Assembly (NCBI GenBank): GCA_027483245.1
Contig: JAIXVB010000444.1
Span: 1-39,109 of the forward strand
Length of the DNA: 39,109 nt
Direction of reading: 5' to 3'
Source of the DNA: Verrucomicrobiaceae bacterium
GTDB lineage: Bacteria > Verrucomicrobiota > Verrucomicrobiia > Verrucomicrobiales > Verrucomicrobiaceae
Shown piece by piece: positions 16,890 through 25,632 of this stretch. The translations under genes and the position numbers were made by a program. Every line of letters starts with the position of its first letter. The first letter of the stretch is position 1. The notes below the pieces were generated by a model. That model was not told the DNA's origin. It searched no databases and saw only the letters and a program-made list of their open reading frames with translations.

Positions 16890-17567
16890 ATGAGCCACTA
16901 CCACAAACTCTACACTGCCGAAGATACCGCTGTCGTTTTCATTGACCATCAGCCGCAGATGACGTTCGGCGTCGCCAATATCGACCGTGCCACCTTGATC
17001 AACAACGTCACCCTGCTCGCTAAGGTCGCCAAGATCTTCAATGTGCCCACGGTCCTGACCGCAGTCGAAACTCAAGGATTCTCAGGATACATCTGGCCGC
17101 AATTGCTTGATGTTTTTCCAGGTCAAGCGGTCGTCGAACGCACCAGCATGAATTCGTGGGATGATGCGGGCTTCCGTGCCGCAATTGAAGCCACGGGCAA
17201 AAAGAACATCCTCATGACAGGTCTCTGGACTGAAGTGTGTGTCACCTGGCCGACGATCGAGATGATCGCCGCTGGATACAACATTTACGTTGTGGAGGAT
17301 TGTTGCGGTGCCACCTCTCCTGCTGCCCATGAGGCCGCTTTGAGCCGCATGGTGCAGGCTGGTGCCACCCGTGTGACGACGATTCCTGCTCTTCTTGAGT
17401 TCCAGCGTGATTGGAAAGATCACACACATTACGATGCGCTGATGGATGTCCTCAAACAACAAGGCGGAGCTTACGGTGTGGGGGTCGAATATGCTTACAC
17501 CATGGTTCACAAAGCCCCGCAATCGGCGCGGGTCCCCCAAGTGGTGAACGGTGGGTTGGGCCATTGA
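16890..17567 (+). CDS. Isochorismatase-superfamily cysteine hydrolase, YcaC type
   Basis: A 225-residue hydrolase. The ORF track starts at 16839, but MSHYHKLYTAEDTAVVFIDH from ATG 16890 matches the family start. The catalytic Asp is in FIDHQPQM (Asp19), a likely Glu in VVERTSMNSW (about 83), and the nucleophile Cys in GLWTEVCVTW (Cys117), with the typical non-proline cis-peptide region before it. YcaC proteins are oligomeric cytosolic enzymes of uncertain substrate, often induced in stress or biofilm. The C-terminal WKDHTHYDALMDVLKQQGGAYGVGVEYA is characteristic. No binding site for a second substrate can be inferred. Confidence 0.9.
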   Translation: MSHYHKLYTAEDTAVVFIDHQPQMTFGVANIDRATLINNVTLLAKVAKIFNVPTVLTAVETQGFSGYIWPQLLDVFPGQAVVERTSMNSWDDAGFRAAIEATGKKNILMTGLWTEVCVTWPTIEMIAAGYNIYVVEDCCGATSPAAHEAALSRMVQAGATRVTTIPALLEFQRDWKDHTHYDALMDVLKQQGGAYGVGVEYAYTMVHKAPQSARVPQVVNGGLGH

Positions 17568-17576
17568 TTCACAATG

Positions 17577-17633
17577 GAGAGGTGGAATGACATCTGCACT
17601 GGAGGGTAATACTTCCTCGGTCATTCCCCTCTC
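17577..17633. terminator. Long bulged hairpin between YcaC-type and ABM genes
   Basis: GAGAGG-T-GGAATGAC (17577-17591) pairs with GTCATTCC-CCTCTC (17620-17633): 14 base pairs with one bulged T. An inner GAGG/CCTC pair lies in the loop, and TTTACC follows. It starts 10 nt after the hydrolase stop and ends 15 nt before the next ATG, so it could terminate the first gene or control translation of the second. Confidence 0.5.
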
Positions 17634-17648
17634 TTTACCATTCCCATT

Positions 17649-18182
17649 ATGAGCATCCATGTTGCCATCACACGTCGCGTTCGCCCTGATTCCGAAGATG
17701 CCTTTCAGCACTCGTTGGCTGAGTTTTTTCGTGCCTCCTTTGAACACCATGGAGTGCTCGGTGTGAGCATGATCATTCCACCGCCTCATGCAGCGACACG
17801 TGAATACGGGATCCTACGCACCTTTGCTACGGTGGAAGAGCGAGATGCTTTTTATCAATCTCCGATGTATCGAGAATGGGAGGAGCGGGCTAAAACCATG
17901 ACGGAGGGTGAAGCCGTCTATCGTGATCTCCATGGTTTGGAGGCATGGTTTAATCAGCCTGATCTGCCGCGCCCACCACGATGGAAACTTGCGGTTGCAA
18001 CGCTTATCGGGGTTTATCCAACAAGTTTGTTGTTGAGCAATTTCGTTGGGCCTCACTTGCACGAGGTGCCCAAAGTTTTCGCCACGCTCATCTCGGCCAG
18101 CTTGATGGTGATCGCCTTGACCTGGATGGTGATGCCCACCGTGACCAAGCTCCTGCATCGCTGGTTGCATCCGGATGCTTAG
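17649..18182 (+). CDS. Antibiotic-biosynthesis-monooxygenase (ABM) domain membrane protein
   Basis: A 177-residue protein. Residues 1-100 form a ferredoxin-like ABM domain (IHVAITRRVRPDSEDAFQHSL; later RTFATVEERDAFYQSPMYREWEERA). This is followed by two membrane helices (WKLAVATLIGVYPTSLLLSNF and VFATLISASLMVIALTWMVM) joined by a short loop. ABM domains oxidise quinols or polyketides without cofactor, or act as structural modules. The membrane anchor with the domain at the cytosolic face is a recurring architecture. The role is unknown, but it is consistent with the redox theme around it. There is no clear ribosome-binding site; a large hairpin sits directly upstream. Confidence 0.85.
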   Translation: MSIHVAITRRVRPDSEDAFQHSLAEFFRASFEHHGVLGVSMIIPPPHAATREYGILRTFATVEERDAFYQSPMYREWEERAKTMTEGEAVYRDLHGLEAWFNQPDLPRPPRWKLAVATLIGVYPTSLLLSNFVGPHLHEVPKVFATLISASLMVIALTWMVMPTVTKLLHRWLHPDA

Positions 18183-18226
18183 CCCAAATTTCGAATTGGA
18201 TCTGAGAATCATCGACCAAGCCAATC

Positions 18227-20131
18227 ATGCCCACTCGCCGCCAGTTTCTTCAAAGTTCGGTTAGCCTCTTTCCCGCCACCGCCATGTCCCTCGATACCAC
18301 CACAAAAGCCGATCTCATCCTTTACAACGGTCACATCACCACGCTGGATCCCGCTTACCCAGAAGCTTCGAACATCGCGATTGGGGGTGGCCGCATTCTT
18401 GGGGTCGATGAAGGGGAGGAGTATGCGGACATCTCAACACCACAGACAAAGCGCATTGATCTCAAGGGGCGTCGAGTGGTGCCTGGACTCTACGACTCAC
18501 ATTTGCACGTCATTCGGGGGGGCTTGAATTACAACCTCGAGCTGCGCTGGGACGGTGTGCCCTCACTCTCGGATGCCCTGCGAATGCTGAAGCTTCAAGC
18601 CGACCGCACGCCTGCTCCGCAGTGGGTGCGGGTGGTCGGAGGATGGAGCGAATTTCAATTCAAAGAGAAGCGCTTGCCCACCCTTGATGAACTCAATGCG
18701 GCGGCGCCTGATACCCCGGTTTTCATTCTGCATCTCTATTGCCAGGCGATGCTGAACCGAGCGGCTTTGAAAGCGGTCGGTTATGACAAAAACACGCCCA
18801 ATCCTCCCGGTGGCGAAATCCAGCGCGATAAGAATGGCGAACCCACCGGATTGCTCATCGCTAAACCCAATGCGCTCATCCTTTATGCCACGCTGGCCAA
18901 AGGTCCGAAGCTGCCAATCGAGTATCAATACAACTCCACGCGCCACTTCATGCGCGAGCTGAATCGCCTCGGTCTCACCAGCGTGTGCGATGCAGGCGGC
19001 GGATTTCAAAATTACCCCGATGACTATGAAGTCGTCACTGAGTTGCACAAACGCGGCGAGCTGACCCTGCGCATCGCCTACAATCTTTTCACTCAAAACA
19101 AGGGCGGCGAGAAGGCCGATTTCCAGCGCTGGATTGACATGACCAAACCCGGCAGTGGTGACGACTACTATCGCGTCAATGGCGCGGGTGAAATGTTGGT
19201 GTTCAGTGCAGCAGACTTTGAGGACTTCCTCGAGCCTCGCCCTGATCTGCCACCCACACTCGAGACCGATCTCAAAGACGTCGTTACCCTCCTGGCGGAG
19301 AACAAATGGCCCTTCCGTCTGCACGCCACCTATGACGAAAGCATCACTCGATTTCTCAATGTCTTCGAGGATGTCAATCGTCATGCGCCACTCAATGGCC
19401 TGCACTGGTTCCTCGACCACTGTGAAACCATCAGCGACCGCAACATGGAGCGCGTCAAAGCCCTTGGCGGTGGCATCGCTATTCAGCATCGCATGGCCTT
19501 TCAGGGCGAGTATTTTGTGAATCGTTATGGCAAAGCTGCGGCTGAACGCACGCCGCCCGTGCGCCGCATGTTGGAGATGGGCGTGCCCGTTGGTGCAGGC
19601 ACGGATGCAACACGTGTGGCGAACTACAATCCCTGGAATTCGCTCTACTGGTTGGTCAGTGGCAGGACTGTCGGCGGCCTCAATTTGTATCCAGACAAGA
19701 ATCGTCTTAGCCGCAAAGAAGCGCTGCAACTCTACACCCAGGGCAGCGCATGGTTCAGTCGCGATGAAGAAGCCAAAGGCACGCTGAAACCTGGCCAGCT
19801 CGCCGATCTCATTGTGCTCAGTGACGACTACTTTCATGTGCCTGAGGAAGAGATCAAAGACCTCCACAGCGTGTTGACCATCCTTGGTGGCAAGCCCGTT
19901 TGGGCTGAGGCCGAGTTCAAAGATCACGCGCCTACCGAACTGCCTGTGACGCCTGATTGGAGTCCTGTCGCCCAATTCGGTGGTTATGGCGCTCCCGGCT
20001 TCACCAAGGCCGAACGCAGCATCAGCTTCGGCCCGAAAGCTGCGCCCTTGTTGAATCGCAGTGGCAGCCAAACGGTCCTGCCTCCACTCAGTCAGCTTTG
20101 GGGCAGTGGCTGTGATTGTTTTGCCTTTTAA
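18227..20131 (+). CDS. Amidohydrolase family 3 protein (YtcJ-like), Tat-type N-terminus
   Basis: A 634-residue metal-dependent hydrolase. The N-terminus PTRRQFLQSSVSLFPATAM resembles a twin-arginine signal, though its hydrophobic core is short. The beta-sandwich start (ADLILYNGHITTLDPAYPEASNIAIGGGRILG) precedes the TIM barrel with the metal-binding HxH in YDSHLHVIRGG. HWFLDHCETI and GTDATRVANYNPW (catalytic Asp) follow. The return to the sandwich is LKPGQLADLIVLSDDYF. Family members hydrolyse amide or related bonds in small molecules; the substrate is unknown. The C-terminal 60 residues (QFGGYGAPGFTKAERSISFG) extend beyond the core. It is 44 nt after the ABM gene and 13 nt before dps. Confidence 0.92.
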   Translation: MPTRRQFLQSSVSLFPATAMSLDTTTKADLILYNGHITTLDPAYPEASNIAIGGGRILGVDEGEEYADISTPQTKRIDLKGRRVVPGLYDSHLHVIRGGLNYNLELRWDGVPSLSDALRMLKLQADRTPAPQWVRVVGGWSEFQFKEKRLPTLDELNAAAPDTPVFILHLYCQAMLNRAALKAVGYDKNTPNPPGGEIQRDKNGEPTGLLIAKPNALILYATLAKGPKLPIEYQYNSTRHFMRELNRLGLTSVCDAGGGFQNYPDDYEVVTELHKRGELTLRIAYNLFTQNKGGEKADFQRWIDMTKPGSGDDYYRVNGAGEMLVFSAADFEDFLEPRPDLPPTLETDLKDVVTLLAENKWPFRLHATYDESITRFLNVFEDVNRHAPLNGLHWFLDHCETISDRNMERVKALGGGIAIQHRMAFQGEYFVNRYGKAAAERTPPVRRMLEMGVPVGAGTDATRVANYNPWNSLYWLVSGRTVGGLNLYPDKNRLSRKEALQLYTQGSAWFSRDEEAKGTLKPGQLADLIVLSDDYFHVPEEEIKDLHSVLTILGGKPVWAEAEFKDHAPTELPVTPDWSPVAQFGGYGAPGFTKAERSISFGPKAAPLLNRSGSQTVLPPLSQLWGSGCDCFAF

Positions 20132-20144
20132 ATGACACGATCCC

Positions 20145-20615
20145 ATGAAAACAAACCTCGGAATCCCTGATAAAGCGCGTGCCCAAATCGCAGTTCTTTT
20201 AGCCAAGCTACTTGCCGATGAATACATTCTACTGACGAAGACTCGGAATGCGCATTGGAATGTGGAGGGACCGGATTTTCATGCGATGCACGGGTTCTTC
20301 GAAAATCAGTATGAGCAGATTGATGAATCCGTGGATGAGGTGGCGGAGCGCATTCGGGCGCTCGGGCACGGAGCTCCAGGATCGCTGGCGCAAATGCTGA
20401 AGCAGACGCGACTGAAGGAAATCACCCAACACATGACCCGCAGTTCGGACTTCATTGAGGTTCTGCTTGAGGATCATGAGTCGATCATCCGCAGTTTGCG
20501 TGAGGATGCGCCAAAGTGCGCGAAACTGGGGGATGACGGCACGAATGATTTCCTGGTCGGGCTGATGGAGGCGCATGAGAAGATGGCTTGGATGCTGCGG
20601 GCTTCGCTGGCCTGA
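20145..20615 (+). CDS. dps: Dps-family ferritin-like DNA-protection protein
   Basis: A 156-residue four-helix protein. The intersubunit ferroxidase ligands align with E. coli Dps: His37 (RNAHWN), His49 (HAMHGFFE), Glu53, Asp64 and Glu68 (DEVAERI). The family forms dodecamers that oxidise Fe(II) with peroxide and store iron, limiting hydroxyl radical formation. There is no long Lys-rich N-terminal tail, so DNA binding by the E. coli mechanism is less likely. Only 13 nt separate it from the amidohydrolase, so co-transcription is likely, consistent with an oxidative-stress theme. Confidence 0.93.
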   Translation: MKTNLGIPDKARAQIAVLLAKLLADEYILLTKTRNAHWNVEGPDFHAMHGFFENQYEQIDESVDEVAERIRALGHGAPGSLAQMLKQTRLKEITQHMTRSSDFIEVLLEDHESIIRSLREDAPKCAKLGDDGTNDFLVGLMEAHEKMAWMLRASLA

Positions 20616-20689
20616 GGCTGTGCGGTGCTTTTTTTCGTGGAGGAGCCGCTCTGTGACACTCTCTGCTGGCACGAGGCAGGAGAGCCGCC

Positions 20690-22408
20690 ATGATAGGAGC
20701 AATGGCGCCGCGTAAAGAAGTCACTCTGTCCCTGTTCTCGTTCCTCTTCCTGGTGATCCTGGCCTTGGGGCTGGGTTCGTTTTATCGGTTTCCAGGTCTG
20801 GAGCGGCGGCCAATGCACACGGATGAGGCGATCTTAGCCGTGAAGCTGAGCGACTTTTGGCAGACTGGGCATTTTCAATACGATCCCAAGGATTTTCATG
20901 GCCCGGCCCTGCATCAGGTGAGTTGGCTCTGGGGAAAAGTGGCGGGCTGGGGAGACCCCATGACGTGGACGGAATCCGATCTGCGCTTGGTGTGTGTGCT
21001 CTGCGGCATGGGGCTGCTGTTGGTGACGCTGCTGTTTGCAGATGCGCTGGGCCGCTTTGGCACGGCGATGGCGATGCTGATGTGCGCGGTCTCGCCAATG
21101 ATGGTTTTTTACAGTCGCTACTTCATCATGGAGATGCTGCTGGTGCTGCTGGTGGCTTTGATGCTGGGGTGCTTTTGGCGGTATTCGCAGAATGGCACGC
21201 GGTTGTGGCTACTGCTGGGCGGTTGCGCACTGGGTTTTCAGCATGCAACCAAGGAGACCTTCGTGTTGAATGTGGGAGCTGCGGTGGCGGGTTGGGCTGT
21301 GGCGCGAGTTTTGGTCGGTGAATTTCAGCCGAGAAAGGGCAATGGCCTGAGCCTCGGACCTGCGCGCCTAAAGGGGCGTCCGGCGCGCCCTTGGCTCTGG
21401 GTGCTAGTGCCAGCTTTGCTGATCTCCGTGGCGGCTTTTTCAGGGTTATTCAGAGACTGGACGGCCGTGAAGGACAGTGCGCTGACTTACCTGAACTACC
21501 TGGAGCGCAGTGGTGGAAGTGGGCACGAAAAACCCTGGCACTATTATCTGAGTCTAATTTTCTGGCGAAAAGACACCTTGGTCTGGTCGGAGGCGATGAT
21601 CGGTGGGTTGGCCGTGATTGGCATGATCTACAGCATCGTGGGCGAGTTTAAAAACACCGGACGCCAGGCCTTTTTGGTGTTTCTCTCGGTTTATGCGCTG
21701 GTGCTCTTCGCGGGGTATTCGCTACTGAGCTACAAGACACCGTGGTCCATCCTGTCCGGTCAGTATGCGCTGACGCTGCTTGCAGGTCTGGGGGCAGGTG
21801 CGGTCTGGTCGGGGATTTCCAATCGCTTTTTCCGCCTGCTTTGGAGCTTTGCTCTGACGGTGGGGCTGTATCATCTTTGTTATCAGACCATGCTGGCGAT
21901 CGGAAATTACCGCGCTGACCAGCGCAATCCCTATGTCTATTCGCACACCAGCACGGATCTGCTGCGCTTGGTGGCTGAGGTGCAAAAAGTGGCCGCAGAG
22001 CGTGGGGAAGATTTCCAGGCGCAGGTGATCAATCGCGACGCAGGCTGGCCGCTGCCCTGGTATCTGCGCACACTCTCCCGAGTGGGCTATCAAACCACGG
22101 TGCCAGAGGAATTGTTCGCGCCGGTGATCATCGCGGATGCTGACCTGCAACCGCTGGTGCAGGCGCAACTGGCTGGCCGTGAGTATGAGGAGCGTGGACC
22201 GTATGGACTGCGCCCAGGAGTATATCTAACAATGTTTGTTGCGAAACCGAAGCCACCTCCCGCGACTCCGGTGCCTGTGCTGCCTGTCGAGCCGCCAGCA
22301 TCTCCGTTGGAGATGTCGCTGCCACCCGCTGGCACGATCTCAGCCCCACCGACCTTTTCTCCCACGCTGCCTGTCTTGCCAGGAAGTCTGCCCCTGTCGC
22401 CGCAATGA
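20690..22408 (+). CDS. GT-C type membrane protein, Agl23/TIGR03663-like
   Basis: A 572-residue protein with about ten or more membrane helices. FYRFPGLERRPMHTDEAILAVK contains the acidic DE pair expected in the first luminal loop of GT-C glycosyltransferases, and the pattern through DFHGPALHQVSW resembles the TIGR03663 'flippase activity-associated' family. The start at 20690 is supported by AGGAG seven nucleotides upstream; the second ATG (20702) is too close to the next AGGAG. The last 55 residues are Pro-rich (KPKPPPATPVPVLP) and unlike the rest. The probable role is glycan transfer or export at the membrane; donor and acceptor are unknown. It overlaps apbE by 4 nt. Confidence 0.82.
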   Translation: MIGAMAPRKEVTLSLFSFLFLVILALGLGSFYRFPGLERRPMHTDEAILAVKLSDFWQTGHFQYDPKDFHGPALHQVSWLWGKVAGWGDPMTWTESDLRLVCVLCGMGLLLVTLLFADALGRFGTAMAMLMCAVSPMMVFYSRYFIMEMLLVLLVALMLGCFWRYSQNGTRLWLLLGGCALGFQHATKETFVLNVGAAVAGWAVARVLVGEFQPRKGNGLSLGPARLKGRPARPWLWVLVPALLISVAAFSGLFRDWTAVKDSALTYLNYLERSGGSGHEKPWHYYLSLIFWRKDTLVWSEAMIGGLAVIGMIYSIVGEFKNTGRQAFLVFLSVYALVLFAGYSLLSYKTPWSILSGQYALTLLAGLGAGAVWSGISNRFFRLLWSFALTVGLYHLCYQTMLAIGNYRADQRNPYVYSHTSTDLLRLVAEVQKVAAERGEDFQAQVINRDAGWPLPWYLRTLSRVGYQTTVPEELFAPVIIADADLQPLVQAQLAGREYEERGPYGLRPGVYLTMFVAKPKPPPATPVPVLPVEPPASPLEMSLPPAGTISAPPTFSPTLPVLPGSLPLSPQ

Positions 22409-23256
22409 GCTTGCCGCCGATGCATCGTTTTGAGCATCATGCGATGGCGACGTCGTTTGAAGTCATCATTGCTCAAGAGGATGTTGATCCATTGTATGCC
22501 TCGCAGGCCGCTGAGGCGGTGTTTGCGGAGGTGGATCGTCTGGAAGATGAGTTGAGTCGGTTTCGCGCTGGCAGTGACATCTGGCGGCTCGGTCAGTTGA
22601 GTTCAGGCCAACGATTATCCGTCTCGCTGGCGGCTTGGGATTGCCTGAGTTTGGCGAAAAGGGTGCACGAGGAGACGGCGGGTGCCTTTGACATCACCAT
22701 CGGCCCGCTGATGCATCTCTGGCGGGCGGATGACCAGACGCTGCGTGAGCCGGAGGAGTCGCAGTTGGCTCTGGCGCGCGAGGCGGTGGGGTCGCAGCTG
22801 TTTGACCTGGATGAGGATGGTTTCTGGGTCACGGTGAAGGCGGATCACATGGTCTTTGATCTCGGTGCCGTTGGGAAGGGGTATGCTCTGGATCAGGCGG
22901 TGCAGGTGCTACAGGATTGGAGCATCGACTGTGCGTTTTTGAATGCCGGAGATAGCACCCTGCTGGCTCTGGGCAGCCCTGGAGAAGAGGGTTGGCCGGT
23001 TACGCTCGCGGACGGGCAACACGCGCTGGTGCTGCGGGATCGCGCTTTGAGCGGTTCCGGTTTCCTGGTCAAAGGAGCGCACATCATGAACCCGCGCACG
23101 CTGCGGCCTGTGCCCGTCAAAGAGAAGCGCAGTTACGCTCTGGCTCCCACCGCAGCGTTGTCGGACGCACTTTCCACGGCCTTCATGATCATGTCACCGG
23201 AGGAGATCGCGGCGTTGTGCGCGCGTTATCCTGAAGTGGAGTGGTTGGAAATGTAA
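22405..23256 (+). CDS. apbE: FAD:protein FMN transferase (ApbE)
   Basis: A 283-residue ApbE-family protein. Conserved stretches are HHAMATSFEV at the start, AFDITIGPLMHLW, VFDLGAVGKGYALDQAV (flavin binding), CAFLNAGDSTLLALG and AALSDALSTAFMIM (metal-site Asp and Ser). Family members covalently attach FMN to Thr/Ser of partner flavoproteins such as Nqr/Rnf subunits and need Mg2+. No lipobox or signal peptide is visible, unlike many homologues, so this copy may be cytosolic or the signal may be atypical. No obvious FMN-acceptor protein is in the window. It overlaps the GT-C gene (ATGA), implying coupling. Confidence 0.9.
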   Translation: MSLPPMHRFEHHAMATSFEVIIAQEDVDPLYASQAAEAVFAEVDRLEDELSRFRAGSDIWRLGQLSSGQRLSVSLAAWDCLSLAKRVHEETAGAFDITIGPLMHLWRADDQTLREPEESQLALAREAVGSQLFDLDEDGFWVTVKADHMVFDLGAVGKGYALDQAVQVLQDWSIDCAFLNAGDSTLLALGSPGEEGWPVTLADGQHALVLRDRALSGSGFLVKGAHIMNPRTLRPVPVKEKRSYALAPTAALSDALSTAFMIMSPEEIAALCARYPEVEWLEM

Positions 23257-23257
23257 A

Positions 23258-23283
23258 ACGGGCAGGCTTGGAGGCCTGCCCGT
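23258..23283 (-). terminator. Intrinsic terminator between apbE and the protease gene
   Basis: ACGGGCAGGC and GCCTGCCCGT form a perfect 10-bp GC-rich stem with a 6-nt loop. Read on the minus strand, the stem is followed by TTTTACATTT, so it best fits termination of the minus-strand protease 30 nt upstream. On the plus strand CTCAAAA follows, so apbE termination would rely on the stem alone. Confidence 0.8.
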
Positions 23284-23313
23284 CTCAAAAACGATGCTGT
23301 CAGGAATGAAGGA

Positions 23314-25632
23314 TTATGGCTTGGCCTTCTCGTCTGCTCTGGCCGTGGTCGGCTGCTTGCCGGTCAGTTCCAGGAAGTCACGCAGGATGTGAACGGTTTC
23401 CAGCTTGGTCGGCTCAAGGCCGTAAGGGAACTTGGAACCATCGGAGGTGCCCTCTTCGCCGTCGCGATTGGCGGCCATTTTCATGCCGGTGCTCTGCTCA
23501 CGAGTGAAGGCAGATTCGGGGACGAGTTCTGCGGCATCCACATTGTCAAGAGTCAGGTGGAAGGTCTTGAAGCCGTCGTCTTTGAGTTTCGCTGCCACCT
23601 CTTTGGCGCGGGCTTCACGCTCTGCTTCCTGTTTCTCGCGGCGGGCCTTGGTTTCTTTGGAATCGCTTTGGCGCTCGGCCAGATTCAGGCTGGCAGCGTT
23701 GCGGTCGATGCGCTCTTTGAGGCGCTTCGATTCATCAAGCACGTATTGGAACTCTGGGTTGGCATTGAGGCGGCTAGTGACGCGATTGCGAAGTTCTTCG
23801 AGCGGGTAAGGCTTGCTGCTGACCAGATTGTATTTGCGAGCAGGAATCGTGTCGTAAGGCAATGGGTTCTCGGCCGAGCCTTCGCCGATGTCGAGCACGT
23901 CGCGGAGGGAAGGCAGGACGACATCTGGCTCCACACCTTTGAGCTGAGTGGAACCACCGGCGATGCGGTAGAACTTCTGGATGGTGACCTTCAGGTTACC
24001 GGCGCGGCTTTTCTCACTGAAGAAAGGCATGAAGCGCTCCACGGGAAGAATGGTCTGCACCGTGCCTTTGCCGAAGGTGGACTTGTCACCGACGATCAGT
24101 GCCCGGCGATAGTCCTGGAGAGCCGCGGCAAGAATTTCGGAAGCCGAAGCGCTGGTCTTGTCGGTCAGCACGATCATCGGACCTTCATAGAAAGCCTTGG
24201 GATTCTCACATTCACGCCAGGAGATGGAGCCACGCCAGTCTTTGGCCTGCACCACGGGGCCAGCGGGGACAAAGAGACCCGTGAGACGAATGGCTTCTTC
24301 AAGAGAACCGCCGCCATTGCCACGGAGGTCGAGGACGAGACCGTCGATTTTTTCCTTCATGAGACGTCCCAGCAGGCGCTGTACGTCATCCGTGGTGCTG
24401 ACCGTGCCGTCTTCCATGTCGGCGTAAAATGAGGAAAGGTTGATCCAACCGACCTTGAGTTGCTTGCCCATTTCAGAAGGCGTCAAGATCAGCTCAGCAT
24501 TGGCGAGCTTTTCTTTCAGAGGCACTTCGGCGCGGACAATGGTGATGATTTTGGTGCTCGTTGGATCGTCTGCAGGAACGATTTTCAGGCGCACGCTGCT
24601 GCCTTCTTTACCGCGGATCATGTCCACGATCTTTTGCAGCTTCATGTATTTCGTTTCGACAAATTCAGCGTCGCCTTGAGCAACCCCCGTGATTTTGTCA
24701 TTCAGCTTCAGCTCACCTTGTTTGTCCGCAGGACCGCCGACGACGATGCCCTGGATCTGAGCCACTTCATCTTCGAGGCCGAGCAAAGCACCGATGCCGA
24801 CGAGCTTGTGCTTCATCTGGATGTTAAAATTGTCCGTCTCATTGACGCTCATGTATTCCGTGTGCGGATCATAGACGGCGGAGAGGCTGGAGAGGAAAAG
24901 ATCGACCACGTCTTCCTGGTCATTCTCTTCGATGGTTTCGATCAAACGATCGTAGTCTTTGGCAACGCGTTCTTCAGGCGTCAGCTTCTCCTCTTCCTTG
25001 GCAGGAGTTTTGGCAGCGACCTTGGTCTCAGGCTTGCCTTCTTCAGGCTTGGTTTCGGTTTTGGCGGATTTTTCGGCCGCTTTGGCTGCCTTCTTTTTGG
25101 CTTCTTCGATCTTGGCTTCATCCGCCAGCTTTTCCTGGAGCAGATTGTCTTCGAGGATGTCCATCCAGATTTTGTCCTGCTCCTCTTGATTCTTGGGGTA
25201 GGGAGCTTTGTCGCGCTTCAGTTCGATGGTGCGCTTGGAGTCAAAAGTGAACTTGTGTTCTTTGAGCGTCTTTTTGGTGAAAGCGATGCGCTCTTTGACC
25301 CGCTGTTTGTAAATGTCGTAAATCTCGATTGCAGGGCTGACATTGCGCATCAGCACATGGTCATCCAGGGTGGTGTTGTATTTGGATTTGAAGCCATCCA
25401 CGTCCTGTTGAGTGAAGAAAACATGGCGGAAATCCAGCATGTTGAGGTAATTCTCCAGGAGTTTGCCGGACACCTCATCATCGAAGTCGCGATGAGAGTA
25501 GTGCTGGCTTTGCAGCATGTAGGCCACATGCATGGCGACTTGGCCGAAATTGGTCTCCGAGCGGGCTGGTGTCGAAGCCAGGGAGAGGACCGCCAAGCCG
25601 GCAGCCACTAGGGACGATGAGAAACGAGTCAT
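23314..25632 (-). CDS. prc: Carboxy-terminal processing (tail-specific) protease, S41
   Basis: A 772-residue periplasmic protease from ATG 25632; the ORF track adds 21 residues. The start gives a clean signal peptide (MTRFSSSLVAAGLAVLSLAST, ending near PARSE). An N-terminal helical domain is followed by a PDZ domain (about 290-370, IQGIVVGGPADKQGELKLND) and the S41 core. The catalytic Ser is in TSASASE (about 496) and Lys in STFGKGTVQ (about 522). A DUF3340-like C-terminal region ends the protein. It is longer than E. coli Prc (682), partly through a Lys/Ala/Glu-rich low-complexity insert at about 195-245. It degrades or trims envelope proteins at their C-termini. A terminator lies just downstream. 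Confidence 0.95.
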   Translation of the reverse strand: MTRFSSSLVAAGLAVLSLASTPARSETNFGQVAMHVAYMLQSQHYSHRDFDDEVSGKLLENYLNMLDFRHVFFTQQDVDGFKSKYNTTLDDHVLMRNVSPAIEIYDIYKQRVKERIAFTKKTLKEHKFTFDSKRTIELKRDKAPYPKNQEEQDKIWMDILEDNLLQEKLADEAKIEEAKKKAAKAAEKSAKTETKPEEGKPETKVAAKTPAKEEEKLTPEERVAKDYDRLIETIEENDQEDVVDLFLSSLSAVYDPHTEYMSVNETDNFNIQMKHKLVGIGALLGLEDEVAQIQGIVVGGPADKQGELKLNDKITGVAQGDAEFVETKYMKLQKIVDMIRGKEGSSVRLKIVPADDPTSTKIITIVRAEVPLKEKLANAELILTPSEMGKQLKVGWINLSSFYADMEDGTVSTTDDVQRLLGRLMKEKIDGLVLDLRGNGGGSLEEAIRLTGLFVPAGPVVQAKDWRGSISWRECENPKAFYEGPMIVLTDKTSASASEILAAALQDYRRALIVGDKSTFGKGTVQTILPVERFMPFFSEKSRAGNLKVTIQKFYRIAGGSTQLKGVEPDVVLPSLRDVLDIGEGSAENPLPYDTIPARKYNLVSSKPYPLEELRNRVTSRLNANPEFQYVLDESKRLKERIDRNAASLNLAERQSDSKETKARREKQEAEREARAKEVAAKLKDDGFKTFHLTLDNVDAAELVPESAFTREQSTGMKMAANRDGEEGTSDGSKFPYGLEPTKLETVHILRDFLELTGKQPTTARADEKAKP

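Noticed and set aside
18563-20227. 554-residue minus-strand ORF
   Set aside because: It lies antisense to the amidohydrolase gene, which has clear catalytic motifs and a Tat-type start. The antisense translation shows no recognisable domain and is a codon-bias shadow.
24460-25611. 383-residue plus-strand ORF
   Set aside because: Antisense to the tail-specific protease. Its composition (runs of Phe, Leu and Gly) mirrors the Glu/Lys-rich coding strand.
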